Positions 1 through 6,424 of a stretch of 13,524 bases of DNA are shown one piece after another. Source of the stretch: CAYLNH01 sp964384625 (GTDB taxonomy: Bacteria; Verrucomicrobiota; Lentisphaeria; JABSQK01); assembly GCA_964384625.1 (NCBI GenBank), contig CAYLNH010000201.1:1-13524 (forward strand), read 5' to 3'. Made by a program: the position numbers and the translations under genes. Below the pieces are notes generated by a model, which worked only from the letters and a program-made list of their open reading frames with translations, ran no database searches and was not told the DNA's origin. Every line of letters starts with the position of its first letter. Within the stretch, counting starts at the first letter, position 1.

Positions 1-225
1 TTGGTATGTCTGCCCCGAATAATGCGACGTTATTTCCGCGCCGACCCTAAGCTTGACGGTTGCCGATTCTTTGCCGAAAAGCCGAGTCAGCCGCAAGCAT
101 CCGGTGCGCTGGCGACAGCTTCGCCGCGCCGTGAGGATCGCTGCCCCTGCGGCGCCGGCCCGAAAAAGGGAACGCCCCGCAACTTATATGCGGGGCGAAC
201 CTTGGACGGGCTGTTGTCGGGAAAT
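1..225. other. Gap with no gene seen, downstream of the L,D-transpeptidase gene
   Basis: This stretch lies beyond the stop codon of the L,D-transpeptidase gene. The only structure I can support is the hairpin at 173-197, described separately. Open frames cross it on the plus strand, but they continue antisense through the transpeptidase gene and have no recognisable protein motif. No tRNA-like fold or repeat was seen. A gene could begin to the left of the window. Confidence 0.5.
173..197 (-). terminator. Putative Rho-independent terminator of the L,D-transpeptidase gene
   Basis: A perfect 8-base inverted repeat, CGCCCCGC (173-180) and GCGGGGCG (190-197), encloses a 9-base AT-rich loop. Read on the minus strand, the second arm is followed by TTCCCTTTTTC, a T-rich tract interrupted by three C residues. 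It begins 29 bases after the TAG stop of the gene, where a transcription stop is expected. The T tract is imperfect, so efficiency is uncertain. Confidence 0.6.
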
Positions 226-1167
226 CTATTTTTCGATCACCACCGGCGTACCTTCCGGGACGATGTCGTAGAGTTCTTCCACCTGTTCGTTCAGCATCCG
301 GATGCAGCCGTTGCTGGACTGTTTGCCGATGGAATCGCGTTCTTTGGTGCCGTGGATGCCGTAGCCGCGCAGGGTCACGGTATTGTCATCCGTTCCGGCC
401 AACGCCATCCATCGGGTTCCCAGCGGATTCTCCGGGTCGTCAGGCGGGATCTTACGGCCGCGATACCACCAGGTCGGGTCCTTCTGTTTGCCGCCGGACT
501 TGATGATGAACGAGCCCTCCGGCGTGCGGTTCTGTTTGCCGATGCCGATCCGGTAGACCATGATCAGACGTTCGGCGTCGAACAGGCGCATGGTGTATTG
601 GCTCTTGCTGATTCTGATGTTCCAGTTGCCGCGATAAATGCGGAGCGTCTGCTCAGGATAAATGTAGTCTTCCGGCGACAGCTTGTTGCCGCGCCGGACC
701 ATGGCGTAGGTGGTCTGGAACCGCTTGGCGATGCTGCCGACGCTGTCGCCGCGCTGGACTGTGTAGTCCTCCTTGTCTTCACACGGGCAGTCGGAAAACA
801 GGATACGCGTGTTGATCTCGCTCAACACCTGGGTCACCCGGTACCAGGGATCGGAGTGGAGCGTCAGATCCGGATCGCGCAGGATGTTCTCGACGATGCT
901 GCGGGCCTTGACCGGATCCCGCGGCAGCGTCTTCCGGGCGAGCTGAAGTTTGGCCGCGTGACGCGACGGCATACGGACACGCCGGCGGCGTGCAGGGGTA
1001 GTTGCCTCCTTGCCGCCGCCGCCGCTGGGAACAACGGCCGCGGATTCCACGTTGTCGTCACCGCCGCCGACCTTTGGTTTGGGAAGATAGGGCCAAGCGA
1101 AATAGACGCCCCCGGCCAGCACAGCCAAGCCGAGAAGCCACAGAAAAGCCTTAACCGGCCAATACAT
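226..1167 (-). CDS. LysM-domain L,D-transpeptidase (YkuD family), membrane-anchored
   Basis: This 313-residue protein probably makes 3-3 peptidoglycan cross-links or attaches proteins to the wall by L,D-transpeptidation in the periplasm. Residues 1-26 form a signal-anchor segment, followed by a Gly/Arg-rich linker. A LysM peptidoglycan-binding domain spans about 134-178 (it starts YTVQRGDSVGSIAKRF). The YkuD catalytic domain covers about 182-312. It has the signature H272-G-T and S285-N-G-C288-I-R290, where Cys288 is the expected nucleophile and His272 and Arg290 complete the active site. The frame is open 20 codons further upstream (to 1227). I chose the ATG at 1167 because a perfect GGAGG lies 6 bases before it and the hydrophobic anchor follows at once. 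A Cys pair in DCPCED (about 126-131) precedes LysM. It has its own putative promoter and terminator, so it is probably monocistronic. Confidence 0.93.
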   Translation of the reverse strand: MYWPVKAFLWLLGLAVLAGGVYFAWPYLPKPKVGGGDDNVESAAVVPSGGGGKEATTPARRRRVRMPSRHAAKLQLARKTLPRDPVKARSIVENILRDPDLTLHSDPWYRVTQVLSEINTRILFSDCPCEDKEDYTVQRGDSVGSIAKRFQTTYAMVRRGNKLSPEDYIYPEQTLRIYRGNWNIRISKSQYTMRLFDAERLIMVYRIGIGKQNRTPEGSFIIKSGGKQKDPTWWYRGRKIPPDDPENPLGTRWMALAGTDDNTVTLRGYGIHGTKERDSIGKQSSNGCIRMLNEQVEELYDIVPEGTPVVIEK

Positions 1168-1310
1168 ACGTTGCCTCCTTTTGCAGAACCCCTGCCGCCC
1201 GGCGGCGGATCGCCGCATCTCGCACAACCGTGCCCGAACAGACGCAGTCCTACCTGCGGCAACACGTCCGGGAACGAGCGGTGGGGTGCCTCCTATTTAT
1301 GCCTATGGCT

Positions 1311-1339
1311 ATCCTAGCGTATGGGAAATTTCAAATCAA
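1311..1339 (-). promoter_or_regulatory. Putative sigma-70-type promoter of the L,D-transpeptidase gene
   Basis: On the minus strand, TTGATT (1339-1334) and TAGGAT (1316-1311) are separated by exactly 17 bases. Each box matches the sigma-70 consensus at 4 of 6 positions, and the spacer is locally AT-rich within a GC-rich region. Transcription would start near 1304 and leave a leader of about 135 bases before the ATG at 1167. The leader holds a small GC hairpin (1194-1206) shortly before the ribosome-binding site. This is a prediction from spacing and sequence only. Confidence 0.45.
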
Positions 1340-1439
1340 GAAAAAGGTCGGGATTTTTCGAAGTTTCTGGAGGCAGGCCGCATGACCGCCGTTTCGAGCG
1401 CGCGCCGGAAGGCCGGGGCGCCGGCATTTCAGGCCTCGG

Positions 1440-2507
1440 CTACGGGCCGGCGGGCGTCGCGGCGGCCGGGGCCGCCGGGGCCGCTGCCGGCGGCGGAGCG
1501 CCGCCGGGTTGCGGTGGGAAGAGTAAGATCAGCACGACCAGATAGACCACATACAGCAGGATCAAAGCCGCGCCTTTGCGCCGGCTGAGCCGGTGTTTGT
1601 GATGCAGCATGATCAGCATGGTGACGATCATGATCAACATGGCCGGAAACATGAACCACACCTCCTTGCCGCCTAACGTCAGATCGTTGGCAACCGCCGA
1701 GGCGCCGGCAACCCAGCAGATGTTCATGATGTCCGCCCCCAGAATGTTGCCGATGGCGATCTCGCCGTGGCCCTTGCGGGCCGCAGCAATACAGGTGGCC
1801 ACCTCGGGCACCGAGGTGCCGAAGGCAATCAGCGTCAGCGCAATGACCGACTGGGGAATGTTGATGCTGATGGCGATGGATTTGGCCGACACCACGATGA
1901 AATCACTCGACCCGATAATCCCGATCAGGCCGAGAGCGAAGAGTACGAGAAGCGCCGGAATGGACTTCCGACGGATGTCCGCAGGGATGTCCTCTTCAAT
2001 CTCCTCGCCTTTGAGCTCGCCCTTCTTGTGCAGCCGAAACAGGTTCGCCACATAGCCGATAAACAGGACCAGCAGAACCAGGCCTTCCCAACGGCTCAAG
2101 GTGAAATCCCAGGCGACGAAAAGAAACGAAGTGACCATGATCACAACCAGAAAAATGCCGGACGTGCGCAACACCCGCGGCATCACCACAATCGGCGCCA
2201 CGGACAACACGCCGGCAAAACCGAGGGCCACATTGTCGCAGATCACCGAACCGATCGCGTTCCCCAGCGCCACCTCCGGATCCCCCTTGAGCGCCGCCAC
2301 CAGCGAGACCGTCAGTTCCGGCGCCGTCGTCGCCAGGCTGACCAGCACGATCCCGATCACCAGCTTCGGAACATCCAGTTTCTCGGCAATCGCCACCGCC
2401 GACTCGACGAAGATGTCGGCACACTTGGCCAGCACCACGAACATGGCAATCAGGACAACCCAGGCCACGCCGGGATGCGTCAGAATATACTCTTCAATCG
2501 CTTTCAT
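1440..2507 (-). CDS. Sodium/calcium (CaCA family) cation exchanger
   Basis: This is a 355-residue inner-membrane antiporter with about ten hydrophobic segments and the two inverted alpha repeats of the Ca2+/cation antiporter family. Alpha-1 is near residues 52-95 (LATTAPEL, Glu64, then GNAIGSVICDN). Alpha-2 is near 222-265 (AFGTSVPEV, Glu235, then GNILGADIMN). A charged cytoplasmic loop (about 158-182, rich in Lys and Glu) separates the halves. The family exports Ca2+ or exchanges other cations using the Na+ or H+ gradient; the ion cannot be told from sequence here. The last 25 residues form a Pro/Ala/Gly-rich tail encoded by very GC-rich DNA (1443-1515). The start is uncertain: the frame is open to a TTG at 2534 and has a GTG at 2525, and none of the candidates has a clear ribosome-binding site. 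I chose the ATG at 2507. Confidence 0.9.
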   Translation of the reverse strand: MKAIEEYILTHPGVAWVVLIAMFVVLAKCADIFVESAVAIAEKLDVPKLVIGIVLVSLATTAPELTVSLVAALKGDPEVALGNAIGSVICDNVALGFAGVLSVAPIVVMPRVLRTSGIFLVVIMVTSFLFVAWDFTLSRWEGLVLLVLFIGYVANLFRLHKKGELKGEEIEEDIPADIRRKSIPALLVLFALGLIGIIGSSDFIVVSAKSIAISINIPQSVIALTLIAFGTSVPEVATCIAAARKGHGEIAIGNILGADIMNICWVAGASAVANDLTLGGKEVWFMFPAMLIMIVTMLIMLHHKHRLSRRKGAALILLYVVYLVVLILLFPPQPGGAPPPAAAPAAPAAATPAGP

Positions 2508-2595
2508 CGCAGAAGCCCACGACACTAGCTGCAATAGCCGGGGAACGCAAGGACAGCGCGACGATCGACGCGTTCTTGGTCAAGCCGCGCCCCAT

Positions 2596-2622
2596 CCCGG
2601 CTGTGGGCGCAGCGAAGCCGGG
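2596..2622. repeat. GC-rich stem-loop between the glycosidase and exchanger genes
   Basis: The perfect 7-base arms CCCGGCT (2596-2602) and AGCCGGG (2616-2622) flank a 13-base loop, within a run of further GC-rich self-complementary sequence (2581-2650). It starts 64 bases after the glycosidase stop codon in the transcribed direction. No T tract follows, so it is not a classic intrinsic terminator. It could still slow polymerase or protect the 3' end of the upstream message. No convincing promoter for the exchanger was seen in this gap; a weak TTGCGT-17-TAGTGT match (about 2549-2521) is the best candidate. Confidence 0.35.
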
Positions 2623-2685
2623 GCCCCGGGCGGCTCTGCCGGGCCAGCCGAAATCAGGAAGCGAACCGTCTGTACCGACGACAAA

Positions 2686-5604
2686 TCACTCGATAAAGCC
2701 CCACTCGGTCTCGTTCGTCCAGTTGCGTTCCCAGGTCGGATGAAAGGTGATGCCCTGGACGTGCGAGACGCTCTTGTTCCTGGCGTACTCGAGGGCAGTT
2801 CGGCCGCGATCGCGTGTGTAGAAGGTGAATTTCACCCGCTTCCCGGGCGCCGGCTTCACCTCCCAGATCTGGCTCCAGGGGATCGCCACTTCGTAGATCC
2901 ACATATCGCCCTGCCGTTTCACGGTGCTCTTGGCGCCGGGCACCAGGTTCTGGTCGTATTTCTGCCGGGTGCTGGGCAGGTTCAGCGGGTAAGCGTGATG
3001 GCGGAAGGTCATCTTCGGGTCGTAGAGCCGCCAGACGTCGCTCTCGGGATAGCCTTGCCAGTAACGACCCAGTGCGCGCTTGTATGCGTTGTCACGCCGT
3101 TCGTTGTACTTCACCGGGTAGATCTCGAACTCGAAATCGGTATCGGGATAGGTCAGGAGCCCGGCCAGGGGATGATCGGGGCCCGGGAAGTCCCAGTGCT
3201 TCTTGTGATCTTCGTTGGTATTGAAGCTGAGCATGACGACGTCGCCCGCCCGCCCGACAAGTTGGTGTGCACCGAGGTAGACCTGCTGATTCGGCCAGGT
3301 GTACATGTCGTGGCGCTGCCCGTAGGCATTGCTCTCGCGCCGATTTTCGGTGGCATCCAGCACGGTGGCGGCGAAGTAGAAGTACTTGTCGTCCCAGGCC
3401 GCACGCGCTTCCAGGAACGCGTTTTCGGCTTCTTGCTTCGAGAGCGTAGCCATCGGCAGGTACTGATACTCGGCGGTCGGATCGGTTTCTGCCCCCTGAT
3501 TCGAAAGCCGCACCGGCACGGCATGGGTGGCGTCCCAGTCGGACAGATCGCCATCGACCTTGATCGTACCCCGTGCGATGACAGCGACATTGACGGTTTC
3601 GCTGTAGCTGTAGTCCTTGTCCGTCATGCCGTCGCGTACGCCGGCCGTAAGACGATAGGCATTGCCCTTCGCCTCGCCGACAGCGGCGATGGGGAATGCA
3701 AAGGTCGCCGTGCCGCGCGGGGGAATCGTCTTCGTCTGCGGATCACCGTCGAAGGTGAGTACACGGTGACCATTGAGCGAAACGGTGGCTTTTCGAGCGC
3801 TGGGCAGGACATTGGTGACCTCGACGCGAACGCGCGCACCGGCTTTGAGCGTTTCGGTGATATCCCGAATCGCGATCGTGAATGGCTTCATGCCCTCCAC
3901 CTTGCCGGAGTGCATGGCCGTTTGGAGCTGTTTCAGATCATCGGCGGTCACGTAGGTACCGCTCTGTCCGAGGGGAATGCGGTACACGCCGTCTTTGGGG
4001 GACAGTGTGTTGCCATAGACATCGCGAACCGTAAGGCCTTTTTCGGGGACGATGAAATGGCCGAGCAGGTAGGGGCCCCAATCCGTGCAGTCGTCGTTCA
4101 GTTCGAGTTGACGGTGCCGGGTCGGCCGGAAGAATTTGGTGCCGTAGTACTCGAAGGTGTTGTGGATAAACGCCGCGGCGTGACCTCTGCCCTGGTAGAG
4201 GAGGACGATCGGAGCTTTGCCTTTCATGCCGTACCCGGCCGGCTTCATTCCTTCAAGCATGCGCTGGGCGGTGACCAGGACGGCCCACGAGGCCTGTAAC
4301 GGGCTGCCGATACGACCGCGGCCATGCTCTTCGGGCATGGCACAACCGTTCATCGGCTTGATGCTGCCGTAGCCTTCGTGCACCTGATGGGCGATCTTGA
4401 TCGGGAGGTTGCGTTCCATCATGGGCTCCCAGCTCTCAGTGTCCCAGATCTCAAGGCCGTACTTCGGAGCCAAAGACGCGCCCATACTGCCGGGCGTGTA
4501 GGTGTGAATCGAAAGGACATCCATCAGGTCGGTCGTCTTCGGATAGGGGAGGAAGGAGTCGAGAGCGTTAGAATTGGAGCAGGCGGCCGCGATCTTCGCA
4601 CTCGGATCGGCCTTCTTGATTGCGGGCGCGCCCCATTCGATCAAACGACGGATATGGGCGCCGCCGCTGATCGTGGCGCTGATCGAACCGGTCTCCCAAG
4701 GCTCGTTGAAGAACTCGTAGCTGCGGGCATAACCCTTGAACATCGAAGCGACTTTCCCCACCCCCTCGGCCCAGACATCAAGATACGCCGTCCCCGGAGT
4801 CGACTCCGGCTTTCGACCGCGGTTGTAGCGAACGATGCTCTCCTTCGTCAGTTTATCGTGCCCCGGCAGGCGTGGCCACATCGTCGCCGACGCGCCCTGC
4901 CCCACGATGAAATTGACCCGCATGTCGTGCTTTCGAAGGGCCGCCAGCAGCGGTTTAAAATACGCCATGTTCAACTCGTCCGTTCCACGCCTGTAGTGGC
5001 TTGCCCCCGCCCGCAGCACCTGGAATCCCAGGCGCTTGTAGAGACCGAATCGTTGATCATAGTGCTCTGCTCTTCTTGGGCCGTTCAGCGAAATGATCGC
5101 GTCGTCCGGCTTGACGCCGTTGAACTGCAACACATGGAGGAAATCCGCGAGTTTGTACTCCTTTCCCTCATGAACAGCCAGGAGGCGAATGGCACCCAGG
5201 CGACTGATATCGACGTCACACTCCACGACAAGGTGTTCGCCGTCAGGACGGACCTTTGCCGTTCCCGCCTTGAACGCCGGGCCGGGCAGGTTGTCCCATT
5301 CGCCCTCTTTCCACAGCGCTGCTGCCTTGACATCCTTGGGCTGGTCTTCGGGCACGCGCCGATGGAGCTGACGGGCGACAAGCTTGACCTTCTCGCCCGG
5401 CCGCAGCTGCGTCTCGACGCGCACGGTCAGGCGGATATCCTCGCCCTCATAGAAGATGCGATACGGCGAGGACGCCTTCACTTCCGTCACTTTCCAATCG
5501 ATGTCCGGATCGTCCCCGGCAGCCGTTGATGAATAGAAGACAAGGGTGCTTAAAAGAATCGCAGCAACAATCCAGCTCGAGACGATATGGCGTTTTGATG
5601 ACAT
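2686..5604 (-). CDS. Secreted clan GH-A-like glycoside hydrolase with CBM9-like C-terminal domain
   Basis: This is a 972-residue exported protein, probably a polysaccharide-active glycosidase. Residues 1-30 are a signal peptide (hydrophobic WIVAAILLSTLVF, cleavage near Ala29/Gly30). A beta-sandwich region (about 35-160) is followed by a TIM-barrel-like region (about 165-480). The barrel has YEFFNEPW, with Asn300-Glu301-Pro302 as the expected acid/base, HTYTP at 367-371, and IWDTESW with Glu390 as the likely nucleophile. That arrangement is typical of clan GH-A (families such as GH5 and GH39). Beta-rich regions follow to about 675. A CBM9/DOMON-like domain then starts at IKVDGDLSDWD (681-691), with AAWDDKYFYFAATVLD at 735-750. 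The start has GGAGA 10 bases upstream. The family number and substrate cannot be named. The gene is the last of the cassette, 88 bases after the pseudopilin gene. Confidence 0.8.
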   Translation of the reverse strand: MSSKRHIVSSWIVAAILLSTLVFYSSTAAGDDPDIDWKVTEVKASSPYRIFYEGEDIRLTVRVETQLRPGEKVKLVARQLHRRVPEDQPKDVKAAALWKEGEWDNLPGPAFKAGTAKVRPDGEHLVVECDVDISRLGAIRLLAVHEGKEYKLADFLHVLQFNGVKPDDAIISLNGPRRAEHYDQRFGLYKRLGFQVLRAGASHYRRGTDELNMAYFKPLLAALRKHDMRVNFIVGQGASATMWPRLPGHDKLTKESIVRYNRGRKPESTPGTAYLDVWAEGVGKVASMFKGYARSYEFFNEPWETGSISATISGGAHIRRLIEWGAPAIKKADPSAKIAAACSNSNALDSFLPYPKTTDLMDVLSIHTYTPGSMGASLAPKYGLEIWDTESWEPMMERNLPIKIAHQVHEGYGSIKPMNGCAMPEEHGRGRIGSPLQASWAVLVTAQRMLEGMKPAGYGMKGKAPIVLLYQGRGHAAAFIHNTFEYYGTKFFRPTRHRQLELNDDCTDWGPYLLGHFIVPEKGLTVRDVYGNTLSPKDGVYRIPLGQSGTYVTADDLKQLQTAMHSGKVEGMKPFTIAIRDITETLKAGARVRVEVTNVLPSARKATVSLNGHRVLTFDGDPQTKTIPPRGTATFAFPIAAVGEAKGNAYRLTAGVRDGMTDKDYSYSETVNVAVIARGTIKVDGDLSDWDATHAVPVRLSNQGAETDPTAEYQYLPMATLSKQEAENAFLEARAAWDDKYFYFAATVLDATENRRESNAYGQRHDMYTWPNQQVYLGAHQLVGRAGDVVMLSFNTNEDHKKHWDFPGPDHPLAGLLTYPDTDFEFEIYPVKYNERRDNAYKRALGRYWQGYPESDVWRLYDPKMTFRHHAYPLNLPSTRQKYDQNLVPGAKSTVKRQGDMWIYEVAIPWSQIWEVKPAPGKRVKFTFYTRDRGRTALEYARNKSVSHVQGITFHPTWERNWTNETEWGFIE

Positions 5605-5668
5605 TGATGGATCTCTCCGTCTGATTTAGAGTTCGAATTTGCAGGGCGGCAGGCGCAAGCCGGAACAG

Positions 5669-5696
5669 TTGAAAAGCGGGACGTGCATGTTTTCAA
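5669..5696. repeat. Inverted repeat across the pseudopilin stop codon
   Basis: TTGAAAA (5669-5675) and TTTTCAA (5690-5696) are perfect 7-base arms around a 14-base loop, and one arm contains the pseudopilin TGA (5693-5695). In RNA this could form a weak AU-rich hairpin between the pseudopilin and glycosidase cistrons. It has too little GC to be a strong terminator. A role in setting relative expression of the two genes is only a possibility. Confidence 0.3.
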
Positions 5697-6415
5697 TCCA
5701 ACGGCGCCTGAACCGTAAACCGCTCGTCGAGTTCGTAGTTGTCGGGCGTGAATGGATAAAACTGCACGTGACCGTCAATGAACAACCAGTTGCGTCCGTT
5801 CCGATGTGCCGGGACATAGACGCCGTTGTCGTGGGTCAAATGCTCGAAACTGCCGGCGACCGCTTCCAGTTTGATCCAATTCCAGTTGCGGGTGCAATCG
5901 GCCAGAAACGGCGTTGCCTCGTGCCGGGGAATCCGCGTCAGCTTCTCGTAATGGACTTCTTTGGGTTTGCCGTTGAGTGCCTTGGTGATGCCGGATTTGG
6001 TGCAGAATGCATACGTGACACGTCGTTTTCCGTCTTCAAATTCCGGGCAGATCCACATGGCTCCGGTCCGCACGCCGTATGCATGTCCGCTGTATTCGGC
6101 GATTTCATCAACCCACCAGGCCGGCGTCCACCATGGCGAATGAAACCCCTGGGTGCTGGGGGGCATGAACGCGTCGTTCTCCTCGTGATACAAGGTCAAG
6201 GCGATGCCCGTTTGCCGGAGGTTGTTGACGCAGACAATGGACTTAGCGGCGGCGCGGGCGCGGGCGAGTACCGGCATGAGGAGAGCCGCCAGCACCGCAA
6301 TGATCGAGACGACCACCAGCAACTCAATAAGGGTAAACTGCAGACATTGAGACGAGTTGAAGGGCCTTTTACTGCTGCCCAAAGGGTTCGATCGCTTGTG
6401 ACCGGTCTTCATCAT
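5693..6415 (-). CDS. PulG-like type II pseudopilin with H-X9-DG tail
   Basis: This 240-residue protein has a prepilin N-terminus: a 26-residue basic leader, then FTLIELLVVVSIIAVLAALL (27-46) with the essential Glu at +5 (Glu31). A prepilin peptidase would cleave before Phe27 and methylate it, giving a pilin-like subunit anchored in the inner membrane or built into a pseudopilus. The residue before the cleavage site is Gln26, not the usual Gly. The C-terminal part carries His204-X9-Asp214-Gly215, the H-X9-DG pattern common in planctomycete, verrucomicrobial and lentisphaeral pseudopilins. Two in-frame ATGs (6415 and 6412) are possible. The GAGAGG ribosome site lies 4 and 7 bases before them and overlaps the stop region of the upstream gene, so translation is probably coupled. 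Such genes occur in many copies beside carbohydrate-active genes in Lentisphaerota. Confidence 0.88.
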   Translation of the reverse strand: MMKTGHKRSNPLGSSKRPFNSSQCLQFTLIELLVVVSIIAVLAALLMPVLARARAAAKSIVCVNNLRQTGIALTLYHEENDAFMPPSTQGFHSPWWTPAWWVDEIAEYSGHAYGVRTGAMWICPEFEDGKRRVTYAFCTKSGITKALNGKPKEVHYEKLTRIPRHEATPFLADCTRNWNWIKLEAVAGSFEHLTHDNGVYVPAHRNGRNWLFIDGHVQFYPFTPDNYELDERFTVQAPLD

Positions 6416-6424
6416 GGGGCCTCT

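Noticed and set aside
1168..1227. Twenty-codon upstream extension of the L,D-transpeptidase
   Set aside because: The internal ATG at 1167 has a perfect GGAGG at 6 bases and is followed at once by the membrane segment; the extension would place charged residues before it without a ribosome site.
1..1317. Plus-strand open frame of 438 codons at the left edge
   Set aside because: It covers the L,D-transpeptidase gene in antisense, and its product has no recognisable domain. The YkuD catalytic motif on the other strand is decisive.
2101..4299. Long plus-strand open frame of 732 codons
   Set aside because: It lies antisense to the start of the exchanger gene and to most of the glycosidase gene, whose motifs are clear. 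Its translation is rich in Gly, Val, Arg and His with no domain, typical of a high-GC shadow frame.
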